Source: Xenopus tropicalis (lineage: Eukaryota > Chordata > Amphibia > Anura > Pipidae). Taken from it: DNA of 64,000 bases. A program made the position numbers and the translations under genes. Position 1 is the stretch's first letter; the number at the start of each line of letters is the position of its first letter. Under the pieces are notes generated by a model. It was not told the origin of the DNA, made no database searches, and was given only the letters and a program-made list of their open reading frames with translations. Shown here one piece after another: positions 11,774 through 24,072 of this stretch. The stretch spans positions 197,002,372 to 197,066,371 of the forward strand of contig NC_030677.2 of NCBI RefSeq assembly GCF_000004195.4, read 5' to 3'.

Positions 11774-12655
11774 AGGTATCGGATCCATTATCCGGAAGCC
11801 CGTTAGACGAAAACCCGTTATCCAGAAAGCTCAGAATTATGGAAATCCTGTCTCCCATAGACTCTATTTTAATCAAATAATTTAAATTTTTTAAATCTAT
11901 TTCCTTTTTCTCTGTCATAATAAAACAGTACAGGTATTGAACCCCTTATCCAGAAACCCATCTCCCATAGACTCAATTATAATCAAATAATTCACATTTT
12001 AAAAAATGATTTCCTTTTTCTCTGTAATAATAAAACAGTACCTGTACTTGATCCCAACCAAGATATAATTACCCCTTATTGGGGGCAGAACAGCCCTATT
12101 GGGTTTATTTAATGGTTAAATTATTCCCTTTTCTCTGTAATAATAAAACAGTACCTGTACTTGATCCCAACTAAGATATAATTACCCCTTATTGGGGGCA
12201 GAACAGTCCTATTGGGTTTATTTAATGGTTAAATGATTCCCTTTTCTCTGTAATAATAAAACAGTACCTGTACTTGATCCCAACTAAGATAAAATTACCC
12301 CTTATTGGGGGCAGAACAGCCCTATTGGGTTTATTTCATGGTTAAATGATTCCCTTTTCTCTGTATTAATAAAACAGTACCTGTACTTGATCTCAACTAA
12401 GATATAATTACCCCTTATTGGGGGCAGAACAATCCTTATCCCAAGGTCCCAAACATTCTGGTTAATGGGTCCCCATACCTTGTATTTGATACAAGATTTG
12501 ATCTAAGATATAATGAATCCTTATTGGATGCAAAACAATCCTATTGGGGTTATTAATGTTTTGATTGTCTGATTTAAGGTATGGAGATCCAAAATAGGGA
12601 AAGACCCCATATCCGGAATACTCTTGGTCCCGAGCATTCTGGATAATGGTTCCTA
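11774..12655 (+). repeat. P-family MITE with 113-bp tandem units
   Basis: Starts ACAGGTATCGGATCC, TTATCCGGAAGCC and ends at GGATAATGGTTCC. The motif CTCTGTAATAATAAAACAG starts at 12020, 12133, 12246 and (one change) 12359, exactly 113 bases apart. The first segment is partly duplicated, with a second GGTATTGAACCCCTTATCC near 11934. Confidence 0.85.
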
Positions 12656-13817
12656 TATTGTTTTGGTTTCACAAGGCTGAAAACCGAACAGACAGTTCAG
12701 ACCCAAACAGACCTTAGAAAAAACGAACTGTTCGGGTCAAAACCAAACAGGTGCCAACCCTACCCCCAAGTGTTTGTGTATAGCAGTTGCCTGCGGCTAT
12801 GGAAGCACTGGTGCTTCAGTATATCGAAACCCATAAACGTTGCCTGCTGCATTTTAAAGTGCCCGTCTCTTGTTGAGCAGGCAATTGGCTTACATGAATA
12901 GGGCACAATTTCTGCCTTTTTTGTGTGCCTATAAGGATATTGGCTATCATGGCCTTCCTAAGACTCCCTTTGACGACAGTACTAAACAACAATATTTTTG
13001 TCACTGTAACTATTTGAGATATTATATAGCCCTTATTGCATTTCCCAAGGGACGTGACCTGACATTTCCCTCAACTAGTACACAGGTTGACCTTGTCTGC
13101 TTGTTTAGCAGTGTAACCAGATGAACCAGAAAACACGGGGCTGTACTGAAAGCCAGGGATTACTGCCTCTGCCATGGAGCTGGGATCTGTCTTGTGACCG
13201 CGCAGATAATATCTAACTGCTTTACATCCAGCTCATAACATTTATCTTTAGCCGGGCTTGATGTTTGTGCCCAAACGGATCCACATCTGCCATGTGGAAG
13301 TGACTGAGTTTTGGCAGAAGGAATTTAGCCGTGGTTTGCTGGTATGGGCAAAGCATTCTGGGCCCATAGAGAAAGCTGAAAAGATAATAGCAATATAATT
13401 GGCTTGATATTTATATGAGAAAACAAAATGGTGCAAATGAAATGTACAGGCAATCACAATTTAGATTTGATTGCTGGGATCCTGTTAAGGCGGCATGCGT
13501 TTATCTGGTAGGTGCTAGGATAGAGCTACCGTCTAGGCAAGTAGTTTATATTAAAACCAGTGCCAAAATATAACTTGTTTATAAATCTAATTATATGATC
13601 ACTTCAACCCCCCCCCCATTTATAACCCCTTGGAAAAGCCTGAAAGTACATCAAATTATTTTGGCTCTAATGAATGCCCTTTCCTAAAGTACTCCTTGCG
13701 GCTAACGTCTCATCTTTTTATCTGCAGTTGTAAGAAAATGTCATCCAGAAACCCAGACATCAGAAAGACCTGAAATATCCTGTGCCATTTCCCTTAGTGA
13801 CCTATTTATATCAATTA

Positions 13818-13905
13818 AGGTGCGCATACACGGAATTATATAAGCTGCCAACTCGGCCCCTCCAGACTAAGCAGGCAGCTTATTGGCCTGTGTATGGGTG
13901 CCTCG
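13818..13905 (+). repeat. V-family fragment
   Basis: Begins AAGGTGCGCATACACGG. AAGCTGCCAACTCGG pairs imperfectly with AGGCAGCTTATTGG and ends GTGTATGGGTGCC. Only the first palindrome of the family remains. Confidence 0.6.
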
Positions 13906-13911
13906 CAAGAG

Positions 13912-14318
13912 CATACCTCCCAACTGCCCCGATTTTCGCAGGACAGTCCCAATTTTAACAGCTCAGTCCGCTGTCCCGGATTCTTACTGAAAAGTCCCTC
14001 ATTTCCCTTTGATCTCCTGCACTGAACGCTAAAAAAGATACAATGTTTCTCAAACTTAATTTAAAAAGTAGCTTTGGGCAGAGAGCCCAGAAAACTAAAT
14101 AAGCTACAGCTGCACTTAGATACAATTGTAATTAATAGGTCTGTTGGGGAAACTGAGACTTAAACGGCAATTTCACCTTTTTTTTAGCAAAACTGTAATA
14201 ACACATAAAATAAGACCCAAAACCCCAAGAATTATGCTCAAACTTTAAATAACCTGCCAAATTTAGTAAAAAAAAATTTTTTGTCCCTCTTTATACTTTT
14301 CAAATGTTGGGAGGTATG
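13912..14318. repeat. MITE with CATACCTCCCAAC termini
   Basis: Inverted ends CATACCTCCCAAC at 13912 and GTTGGGAGGTATG ending at 14318. Near the left end CGGACTG-type and GGACAGTCCC palindromic pieces are visible. A short end fragment recurs near 33235. Target duplication not clear. Confidence 0.7.
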
Positions 14319-14687
14319 GCAACTGGCTTCCCAATGGATAGCTTGCTAAAAATCAACCAGATATCTATAGGGCAGGTATAATACAGGCCCATGTTAGCAT
14401 CCAGTCACTGGGCTCAAGTGCATTCAGGTCAGTCTGATTTGGCCCAGCACCATGCAAAGATTCACTTGTCTGGTAATCTCACCAGAAGAAAAACTGATCT
14501 GTTGGTGTTTGCCTAGATTCATTCTGGACTGATTTTCACTGTAATATTATGACATAATAGAACAATAATAAACATTAGTGTGTACTTGATGTTGACTAAG
14601 CGCTAAGCTAATGCGAAACCTTTTTTTAAATTTCTTTTTATTATGGGTTTCCTTAACGTGAAGGACCTTATAGCTTTGTGCTCTATG

Positions 14688-15309
14688 TTAAAGGGATTCT
14701 GTCATGATATTTATTGGGTACATTGTATTTCTAAACTACACTGTTTACATAGCAAATAATTCACTCTGCCATTTAAAATTTTATTTTTAAACCAACAAAT
14801 GCATTTTTAGCTGTAATATTGGTGTGTAGGCGCCATCTCAGTGCATTGTGCCTGAGTCTGAGCTTTCAGCCAGCGCTACACATTAGAACTGCTTTCAGCT
14901 AACCTATTGTTTCTCCTACTCCCATGTAACTGGAGGAGTCCCAAGCCGGACTTTGATTTCTTACTAATGAGTGTGCTATTCTGATACCTACTGGGAGCTG
15001 CTATCTTGCTCCCTTCCCATTGTCCTGCTGATCGGCTGCAGGGAGGAGGGGGGGGGGGGATATCACTCCAACTTGCAGCACAGCAGTAAAGTGTGACTGA
15101 AGTTTATCAGCGCAGAGGTCACATGGCTGCGGCACCCTGGGAAATGAAGAATATGGCTAGCCCCATGGGAAATTTCAAAATTAAATACAAAAAAATCTGT
15201 TTGTGTTTATGAAAAACAGATTACAATGCAGGATTCTGCTGGAGAAGCTCTATTAACTGATGGGTTTTGAAAAAGAAAAACTTGTTTTCCTATAACCGTA
15301 TTTCTTTAA
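14688..15309. repeat. T2-like MITE (GGGATTCTGTCATG end)
   Basis: TTAAAGGGATTCTGTCATG at the left and TTTCTTTAA at the right give TTAA on both sides. Internal blocks GTAGGCGCCATCTC and GATTACAATGCAGGATTC recur in the composite repeat at 25505-25885. Confidence 0.65.
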
Positions 15310-16015
15310 GGAAACCCTCCTTATTTGGAATTCACCGCCTCACCTGCATTCTGGATACTCCCATACCTGTGTATAAGACACATTTTCTTCCTTGAGAAGT
15401 GACCTTTAATACCTTTCCCCATTCCTTGCCAGGCATAGATGACTGAGCAGAATAAACAGGCCAGGGTTATTAAATCACGTGTCCAATGATCACTTGTTCT
15501 ATATGTGCATGGAAAATGAGGTCTTACCCAATGCAAATTACTCTGCAGATACTTCCAGGAACTTAATGACTTTCTGTACATTTATCGACTCTGTTGAAAA
15601 TACATTGTGATTCTTTGTGACCACTAACGCACCTGGATGATATATTTATATATTTATACAAATTTTAATTGTGGCAGGAAAAGACATTAAAAATATACTA
15701 TTGTCATTATTTTTCTTGTTGATCTTCTCTTAACTTTATAACTTCTAGTCTGCCTTTATCCTGTTAGCCTTTTCTCTATCCAAAACCCTCCTCATTTTTT
15801 TTTAGTGATCTCCAAAGGACACAGCTTGCGTCATATAGTATCAGTGAGGATGTGTCGATAGCAGTCATAACTTATGAGCAACCCATGTGATCAAATGGGA
15901 TGCTGGTCAAACATAAAAATCATGAGCCAACACCTTTTTGAATAATATGTAGCGTGTCAGCTCTTCTTGCAAGTTTTTTTCCCCCCATTGTTTTTGCTAT
16001 ATTCCTTATGAACTA

Positions 16016-17487
16016 GGGGCCCATTCATTAAACCATGATTTTTGGGTGGTTAAAAGCACGATTGGAAAAAATTCTGAGTAACCACGATAATTTCTGATGT
16101 TCGAAAATGTCACATTCTTTTACCGGTCGTACAAAAATATCGTGGTTGCGTCCCGAAAGTCACAAATTTTTCAGATCCGAACGATCGGAAACTGCGTGAA
16201 AACCTTTCTGGCTTTGAAACTTCAATGTATGATTTTGGAAGCCTTTCATAGGACTCAATGGCACTCTACAGCTCCAACCCGGCCCAAGGAAAGTCTCCCA
16301 TAGGGCTCAATGGCACTCTGCAGCTCCAACCTGGCCCAAGGAAAGTCTCCCATAGGGCTCAATGGCACTCTGCAGCTCCAACCCGGCCCAAGGAAAGTCT
16401 CCCACAGGGCTCAATGGCACTCTGCAGCTCCAACCCGGCCCAAGGAAAGTCTCCCACAGGGCTCAATGGCACTCTGCAGCTCCAACCCGGCCCAAGGAAA
16501 GCCTCCCATAGGGCTCAATGGCACTCTGCAGCTCCAACCCGGCCCAAGGAAAGCCTCCCATAGGGCTCAATGGCACTCTGCAGCTCCAACCCGGCCCAAG
16601 GAAAGTCTGCCATAGGGCTCAATGGCACTCTACAGATCCAACCCAGCCCAAGGAAAGTCTGCCATAGGGCTCAATGGCACTCTACAGATCCAACCCGGCC
16701 CAAGGAAAGTCTCCCATAGGGCTCAATGGCACCCTGCAGCTCCAACCCGGCCCAAGGAAAGTCTCCCATAGGGCTCAATGGCACTCTGCAGCTCCAACCC
16801 GGCCCAAGGAAAGTCTCCCATAGGGCTCAATGGCACTCTGCAGCTCCAACCCGGCCCAAGGAAAGTCTCCCATAGGGCTCAATGGCACTCTACAGATCCA
16901 ACCTGGCCCAAGGAAAGTCTCCCATAGGGATCAATGGCACTCTGCAGCTCCAACCCGGCCCAAGGAAAGTCTCCCATAGGGCTCAATGGCACTCTGCAGC
17001 TCCAACCTGGCCCAAGGAAAGCCTCCCATAGGGCTCAATGGCACTCTGCAGCTCCAACCCAGCCCAAGGAAAGCCTCCCATAGGAATCAATGGCACTCTG
17101 CAGCTCCAACCCGGCCCAAGTAAAGTCTCCCATAGGGCTCAATGGCACTCTACAGATCCAACCTGGCCCAAGGAAAGCCTCCCATAGGGCTCAATGGCAC
17201 TCTGCAGCTCCAACCCAGCCCAAGGAAAGCCTCCCATAGGAATCAATGGCACTCTACAGATCCAACCTGGCCCAAGGAAAGTCACCATACCGAAGCTTGA
17301 ATGAATTCCGAAATGGTCATAGTCTTTGCGAAAAATATATCTCTTTGGTGGAAGTTAACGAAAACCAAGAAAAAGTTGTGGAATTTTAACAATATTATCA
17401 TGGGCATTACGAAAAGTTTTATAAATGAGAAAAAAAATGTTTTTTTCTCAAAAAAAAATAAAAATCGTGGGTTAATGTATGGGCCCC
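16016..17487. repeat. N-family MITE swollen by a 52-bp array
   Basis: Inverted termini GGGGCCCATTCATTAAACCA and TGGGTTAATGTATGGGCCCC with a CTA duplication at 16013-16015 and 17488-17490. Arms carry TTCGAAAATGTCAC, GATCCGAACGATCGG and AGTTAACGAAAACC. The sisters at 24705 (417 bp) and 55852 (382 bp) have the same arms but only one copy of the internal unit. This one is 1472 bp because of the array. Confidence 0.85.
16247..17282 (+). repeat. 52-bp tandem satellite, about 20 copies
   Basis: Unit core: CAATGGCACTCTGCAGCTCC, AACCCGGCCCAAGGAAAG, TCTCCCATAGGGCT. Copies differ at a few sites, such as CTGCAG versus CTACAG, CCC versus CTG, and GGGCTC versus GGAATC, and variants appear in blocks, suggesting multi-unit duplications. 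Because 52 is not a multiple of 3, open frames cycle through three phases. These are not genes. Confidence 0.95.
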
Positions 17488-18631
17488 CTAATGTACTTAA
17501 AGAGAGCCCAAGACTGAACACAGAGAAGGCAAGTAAGAGCAGCCATAAGTTTTCTAAAGCAAATGCATATTCGTGTTTGACGCACAATTTTTTTTTATTG
17601 ATAAGACACAATGGGTAAGAGAGAGGTTGGTACAGAGAGTGAAGGGGCTAAAGGCTCTTCCATAGTTGTTTCAATCACGCTGGGCTGGGGGCCAATGGAA
17701 ACAGTACTTCAGCCTATGGAAGGATTGTGCCGCCCCCAGCGCAAGTAAAACAACTACAGAAGGCCCTTTAGCCATGTTAGAGTATCCCTGTGCTGGGGCA
17801 GCTTTGGGGTACTTTTGGCCCCAAACATTTTGCATGTCACAATTCATTACTTATACTGACACTTTCCTATGGATTTTCATAGGATCTTATTGCTATCACT
17901 TTATGCACATCTGTACTCTCTTCTCTCTGTAGATGTCTGATTATAGTACAAGTTATGGCTGCATTTTTAATTGACGAGCAGTTGCCTAAGCATTTCTTTC
18001 CCTATCATTTATTGCTAAATGCAGCTGGGCTTCTGAATTTGCATGAACCAGAGATGAGTGAAGAAGCAGTTCTTAGAAGCCTATTCCATCTGCCTTGGTG
18101 CACTCCCGCTTAGAGATGTGTGTGTTTCTATCAATAACATCATATTGTGGCCAGATTAAACTTGCGGTTTGGCTCTTTAGCTCAGATGCAACTGGTGAGA
18201 TAATAAAGTCTGTACTAGATATGCTTACCAAGAAAATGAGTTATGGTTAGACTAGGGGCTAGTGCTTATCCTGTATTCGTAGCATTCTCTTCCATTCTCT
18301 GTGAAAAGCCACATAGACTATTGACGCTTGGTTGAAGCTCCTTGTGTAGACTAAAATGAAACCATTAAAGTAACAGAATGGAGTTAGATGAAAGGAATGT
18401 AACTGAACTTGTAGTCCGTTCAGAACTGTTATGAATAACCTTCCAAATATAGCAGGGAAATTCGTTCATGTGCTACTTTTGATTCTCTCTGACCTGTTTT
18501 GGTATCTGATAGCTGTGTTTTAATTAGGCTAAAGTAATAGCAGAAAGCAACAACTGTATTGGATTGTTTGGCTTTTATCATAGGGGCTGGATAACATTAA
18601 CGGAAAAATAATCCAGGATGACAAGGTCTCT

Positions 18632-19104
18632 TTAAGGAACAGTTCAATGTAAAAATGAAACTGGGTAAACAAGGAGAGACTGCGTAAAATAAAAAAATGT
18701 TTACAATATAGTTAGCTAGGCAAAAATGTAATCCATAAAGGCTGGAGTGGGCGGATGTCTAACATAATGGCCACAACACTACTTTCTCCTTTACAGCTCT
18801 CTAAGCTGTTAGCAGTCAGTAACCTGAATCAGCGACTTGAGGGGGGGCCATATGGGACATAACTGTTCAGTTAGTTTGTTTTTTAATCTGACCTGCAAGC
18901 TCACAATCTAACTGAACAGTTATGCCCATGTTGGCCCCCTAAAGTCACTGACTAAGAGGTTAGAGATCTGTAAAGGAGGAAGTAGGGTTCAGACTATTAT
19001 GTTAGACATCTGCATACTGATCTAACTAATATTAGAAATATTTTTTATTTTGTGCAGTCTGTCTATTTTACCCAGTTTCATTATTACACTGAACTGTTCC
19101 TTTA
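18632..19104. repeat. Long foldback element, arms about 230 bp
   Basis: TTAAGGAACAGTTCA at the left pairs with TGAACTGTTCCTTTA at the right. Pairing continues inward through GAAACTGGGTAAA/TTTACCCAGTTTC, TCTAACATAATGG/TTATGTTAGA, CTCCTTTACAG/CTGTAAAGGAG and AACTGTTCAGTTAG/CTAACTGAACAGTT around a centre near 18885. It is a near-complete palindrome with T2-like ends. Confidence 0.8.
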
Positions 19105-19224
19105 TGGGTGAAAAAGCAAAAAAGGGAAAGTTGTGCTCACCACAACATTTTAAACCATTAGGTGGGGGGTACAATGAGGCTGTGACCACAAAATTCATAC
19201 AGGATAAAAAGAGGTCCGCTGCTC

Positions 19225-19378
19225 TTACCCATTATCCATTTATTATTACAGGGAAAAGGGGAATCATTTTTAAAAATGTGAATTATTTGCTTATAATGGA
19301 GTTATGGGAGATGGCCCTTTCCGTAATTCGAAGTTTTCTGTATAATGGTTTTCCGGATAACAGGTCCTATACCAGGTC
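19225..19378 (-). repeat. P-family terminal fragment
   Basis: TTATTATTACAGGGAAAAGG leads to ATGGGAGATGGCCC, CCGTAATTCGAAG and GGTTTTCCGGATAACAGG. It is one end of a P element without the internal array. Confidence 0.7.
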
Positions 19379-20216
19379 CCTGTGTTTTCAGGTACCAGTG
19401 CTAACACCCAAGAATTAGCAGAGAAGCTTTAACTGTATCTAGTGGGGTATGAGTGTTAGAGGAGTTCAGTTTAAAACTTTTGGTTTTCTAGCAGAAATTG
19501 GTAAAAAAAAAAAAAAAAATACAGAATAAAGCTAGTCTGCATAAATATTTCTACATTTCACCTGATGCATATAATATGCCAGTGTGTGTCCTCCTTATCT
19601 ATTACTAAAAAAAACCTTTTCTCTTAAATTTTGTGTGAAAATGATCTTTTAGGGTTGCAGCTGCAAACACTCCTTGGAAGAAAATGATATATCTATGTTT
19701 ACTCCCTTTACTTAGCCTTCTATCATCGGGCAGTTATGTTCATACCGTGAGTAACAGGCATGCCTGGGAAGGGTTGGGCAGATTTCCCAAAACATGTCCA
19801 GCTCCAAATGCAACCATATTGAAATCGCTATTGGAATTCAATAAAGGATGAACCATTTAATGGAAGGATAGTCCCCACTGGGGAGGGGCAAATGTTAGAC
19901 ACCCCCCATCCCCAGCGATTATATATAATATTTTCAGCCCAATTTGGCATCTGGTTTAGTTTTCTTATCAGTTTGGGAACTACATCAGCTCACTGATGCT
20001 GTCCTTACTTCGACAGGTCCTATACCTGCCTAGGGCCAAACACCAAATTGGCCCGAAATCACATATCCTATGGTTTGGCGATCTTGCCAGGGTGTTTTCA
20101 CAGTGAGGGCAGTGAGGTTGGAGAATGCCCTTCCTAGTGATGTTAGATTCTATTAATGCCTTTAAGAGGGGATTGGATGAGTTCTTGAACAAGCATAGTA
20201 TCCAAGGCTATTGTGA

Positions 20217-20890
20217 TACAGGTATGGGATCCCTTATCCGGAAACCCGTTATCCGGAAAGCTCCGAATTACGGAAAGCCTGTGTCCCATAGACTCCATTT
20301 TAAGCAAATAATTCAGACTTTTAAAACTGATTTCCTTTTTCTCTGTAATAATAAAACAGTACCTGTACTTGATCCCAACTAAGATATAATTACCCCTTAT
20401 TGGGAGCAGAACAGTCCTATTGGGTTTATTTAATGGTTAAATGATTCCCTTTTCTCTGTAATAATAAAACAGTACCTGTACTTGATCCCAACTAAGATAT
20501 AATTACCCCTTATTGGGGGCAGAACAGCCCTATTGGGTTTATTTCATGGTTAAATGATTCCCTTTTCTCTGTAATAATAAAACAGTACCTGTACTTGATC
20601 CCAACTAAGATATAATTACCCCTTATTGGGGGCAGAACAGCCCTATTGGGTTTATTTAATGGTTAAATGATTCCCTTTTCTCTGTAATAATATAACAGTA
20701 CCTGTACTTGATCCCAACTAAGATATAAATAATCCTTATTGGAGGCAAAACAATCCTATTGGGTTTAATGTTTTATTGATTTTTCAATCAATAATTCAAT
20801 CAATAATTGATTTTTCAATCCAAATTACGGAAAGACCCCTTATCCGGAATACCCTCGGTCCCAAGCATTCTGGATAATGGGTCCTATACA
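20217..20890 (+). repeat. P-family MITE with four 113-bp units
   Basis: Starts TACAGGTATGGGATCC, TTATCCGGAAACCC and ends ATTCTGGATAATGGGTCC. The motif CTCTGTAATAATA begins at 20341, 20454, 20567 and 20680. Units are nearly identical to each other, so the array is young or homogenised. Confidence 0.88.
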
Positions 20891-20904
20891 TATATGTTTG
20901 GCAA

Positions 20905-21190
20905 TGTCTTCAAATGAGTAAATGTTCTCCCGATATGCCCACCTAAGGTAGGAAATATCGAATTACAATGACTGGCATCAGCGCAATCAGACTGAGGACC
21001 ACATCAATGAGCCAGTGCAGTCCCTGATCCGATGGGGAAAGTTAACCTGCATGATCAACACCTGGCCAGTTTTTGCCCAGATATCGATTGTGCAGGCCTA
21101 TTGGGTGGCCCTATACATGGGTAGATAAGCTGCCGAATAAGTCTAAAGGACTTGAATCGGCAGCTTAAATCTGCCTGCGTATGTTAATGT
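20905..21190 (-). repeat. V-family MITE, diverged
   Basis: Blocks TCCCGATATGCCCACCTA, ATCAATGAGCCAGTGC, GGCCAGTTTTTGCCCAGATA and AGCTGCCGAATAAGTC/CGGCAGCTTA follow the order of the 9613 copy with many changes. Confidence 0.6.
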
Positions 21191-21516
21191 GCAGTATATC
21201 TGTGCTCAATAAATGCATTTTAAGAATGTTACTCATGTTCATCTACACTTCCAGGATGAAAGCCGTTTTCTCATACAGTATAGAATTGCTGCTGGCAAGA
21301 CCTTTTTTTTTTTTTTTTTTTTTCAGTTGCATGACAGATAAAATCTAAAAAAATCTAATAATGTTTTCTGAGGAAGTCTGTGCACCTTAATGGGAAATGT
21401 TCAGATTTAAAACAAAAGTTTGCTCCCTTTTTGTATAATTTTTTTAAAAATTTAAATGTGCTAAATAAACTGTACCATGCCATATTCTTATGGATCAATG
21501 TATTTCTTCCCTACAG

Positions 21517-21614
21517 AACCAAGCGATAATTTGAGAGAGATTCTACAAAATGTGGCCAAACTGCATGGAGTCTCTAACATGCGAAAGCTGGGCCACCTGA
21601 ACAATTTTATTAAG
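21517..21614 (+). CDS. rictor: rictor exon 3 (residues about 33-65)
   Basis: Encodes EPSDNLREILQNVAKLH then GVSNMRKLGHLNNFIK, the helical start of the armadillo domain. Acceptor CTACAG, donor GTAGGA. 98 nt, entering with AA of a split Glu and leaving in phase 0. Confidence 0.97.
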
Positions 21615-22399
21615 GTAGGATTCTGCTTCTTCTTCCCTTCCTTCATAGTAATAGGCAAAACTTCTCATTCTGTGGATATTCAACTCCGAGGGCTCTGTCG
21701 ATGCTGGGATATTGTAGTGTTTCAAGGGTTAAAAGTTGCTTTTCCTTGGAATATGGACACAGTGCTTTTAAATTTGATTCAGATAAACTTGCTTAAAAAA
21801 CTTGATTAACTTGCTTGCTTAATTTTGTCTACACATTGACCCACTATCTTTCCTGGTGGCTGGCTACAATTCATCTGCATGCAGGGTGCAAAGTGAAAAA
21901 AATATGGTGGATTGTGCCAGTTTTTTGCACCTTGCACGCTGCCTTGAACATAGCGAGTTACCTCCACTATATTATCAAACTCATAAAGCAATGTAAATCG
22001 GTTTCAAGACTCCTTAGGGTGACCCAAAGTAGTGGCTAGTAGTGATGTGCAGGCCGGCCCAAAACCCATGGGTCTGGCAGGTTTGGAGCAACATTCGGAC
22101 AGGATTTGCGAGTCCCTTCTGCCTTCCCTGCTTTGAGACTTTACTGTGACCAGCTTCTACCACCGGTGCACCCTGCCCCGACCCCTTCGTTACATCTAAG
22201 ACAGGACAGTCGGGTGCAGTTCTTTAAATATATATATCAGTAAATCTTGCCCTTTTACATCCTTTCCCTTGAGCCGCCATTTAGTGATGGGCTGTGTGCT
22301 CCCTCAGAGATCAGCTGACAGGAAATAATGCAGCTCTAACTGTAACAGGAAGTAGTGCTGAAGCAAAAGACAGAACTCCATTAATTGGCTGATGGGGCC

Positions 22400-22640
22400 T
22401 AGCATGTATGTGTGCCTTGGTTTGTTTGTGTGCACTGTGAATAATATGATGCCAGGGGGCGGCCATTAATTCTTAAAATTGCAATTTTCTATTTAGGATT
22501 ACCCAATGGCACATACTACTAAAAAAGTATATTTTAATGAAAATGGTTTATTTAGATGAAGCAGGGTTTTACATATGAGCTGTTTATGTGATATATTTTT
22601 ATTGAGATCTAAATTGTTTGAGGGTATAGTTTTCCTTTAA
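22400..22640 (-). repeat. T2-like end fragment
   Basis: Ends GGGTATAGTTTTCCTTTAA at 22640, a TTAAAGG-type terminus. Upstream blocks TGCAATTTTCTATTTAGG and ATTACCCAATGGC resemble those near 4670-4700. The left terminus was not found. Confidence 0.5.
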
Positions 22641-22857
22641 GGAAATACTAGTCCTACATCAACTGTATATTTTTTCAGTGTCGGTAAACAAATGCTTTTT
22701 GCAGTGTCATATACGGTGATAGTAAATAAATGTATTCATTTGCACTCTTGTAAGTGCTTGTCTTTTATAAGTTATGTATATTTTTTGACCATGAGCCCTT
22801 TCCTAGTTCATGGGCAAATATGTGTATGTTATATAGGAGCTATCATCTTGTTACGAG

Positions 22858-23290
22858 TTAAGGGAGAAGGAAAGGCATTTTGGTGTTTTATAGATAGATT
22901 AGCCACAGTAGTGCAAGCTAGAATGCTATATTTATTCTGTAGAAAGCTTTACCATACCTGAGTTAACAGCCCTAGAATCACCCTCTGCCTGTTTGTAGAT
23001 GGCAGCTGCCATTTTAGTTTGGTCTCAGTAAGTTCTGTGCTGCAGCTCTGGCTGCTGGTAGCTCAGATTACTGCAGAGAGGAGGGGGAGAGAGGAGCAAG
23101 CTGCGCAGACTGGTGCCGTGAAGGATATTTCTGACAGCAGGAAGTCTGGCACAGAAGAACGTTTCCACAAAAGAAGAAAAGAAATCCTGTGTTTCTTTTG
23201 AAAAAGGGCAGCTTTTCTGTGAGTGCCTATGGCTGTATTTACATAGACCTTTCTGATAAAACTTACTTAGTTTTAACATTTCTTCTTTAA
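22858..23290. repeat. T2-like MITE with TTAA ends
   Basis: Left end TTAAGGGAGAAGGAAAGG, right end AACATTTCTTCTTTAA, TTAA at 22858-22861 and 23287-23290. The interior with AACTTACTTAGTTTT, TTTATCAGAA-like and AGTGCCTATGGCTG blocks reappears reversed in the host element at 55610. Confidence 0.75.
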
Positions 23291-24072
23291 ATGAGAATGT
23301 GCAGTGTTGGCCATAAAGAGATTTAAACCCACAAAGTTTAAAAAACTTCTGCAATGGATCCACCTAAAGTGATTGTTTTACTGTTGTCAGGATAGAATGT
23401 GGCTAGTTGACATTCAGTTTGGTAACCATGTAAGCTCCTATGACGGTTATTCCTTGCCCTTAGGCATTTACTTATGTTTGTACACAAAACAAATATTTCA
23501 TGCTTAAGGGGAGGACCTTTGCTATTTTGTAAGTCATGGGATCTGGGCCAGATTTGATTGCATATTTCTCATGTTGTACATTCATAAGCGGTTACTTGAA
23601 ATCGTAATTATAACCCACAGTTTTACTCTGTTTAGCAGAAAGTATCTTACTGGTATGAACTGCCTTATGGCCACAGGGCTGCTATTCTCAGTGCCCTGCT
23701 TAAGACACCGCAATGGCAATTACATGAACAGAAACTATATTGTTTAATGGCCTGTCCCTTGGTTAATGAGTATATGAAGGATCAAGTTGCATTTATGTAA
23801 CGAGTACCAAGCACAGGTATACTTAATATTGCCCAGTCTGACTGCATCACTCATAGTTTCATTAGCTTTATCTGCAGGGTGCCAAGTTATTAATAGTAGG
23901 TGCAAAACAAAAGAAACCTGGAAAGCACCATGTTACAAGGGAATTTTTTTAAGCCCCCATCTAATGAAAGGGTCTCAGCCTCCTGATACACCACTTGCGA
24001 TTCAGTTCCTTTGGCACTGCTTCGTATTTTAGCACTAACTTTAATACCATTATATTTACTGAAGTAAAAGGC

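Larger units (their letters stand above)
7134..21516 (+). other. rictor: rictor intron 2 (14.4 kb)
   Basis: Holds listed repeats at 7440-8150, 8701-9557, 9613-10075, 11774-12655, 13818-14318, 14688-15309, 16016-17487, 18632-19104, 19225-19378 and 20217-21190. I see no exon or RNA gene in the remaining stretches of 300 bases or more: 7134-7440, 8150-8700, 10510-11770, 12660-13815, 14320-14687, 15310-16012, 17490-18630, 19380-20215 and 21190-21516. A run of about 23 T lies at 21301-21323. Confidence 0.8.

Noticed and set aside
16097..16615. Overlapping 68-101 codon frames with repeated MALCSSNPAQGK-type peptides
   Set aside because: They are the three reading phases of the 52-bp satellite. The unit carries no stop in these phases, so open frames arise automatically.
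16247..17282. CRISPR-like regular array
   Set aside because: Units are contiguous with no unique spacers, inside a vertebrate MITE.
17282..17618. Open frames of over 100 codons on both strands
   Set aside because: They lie mostly in the right arm of the N element, are low complexity and have no family resemblance.
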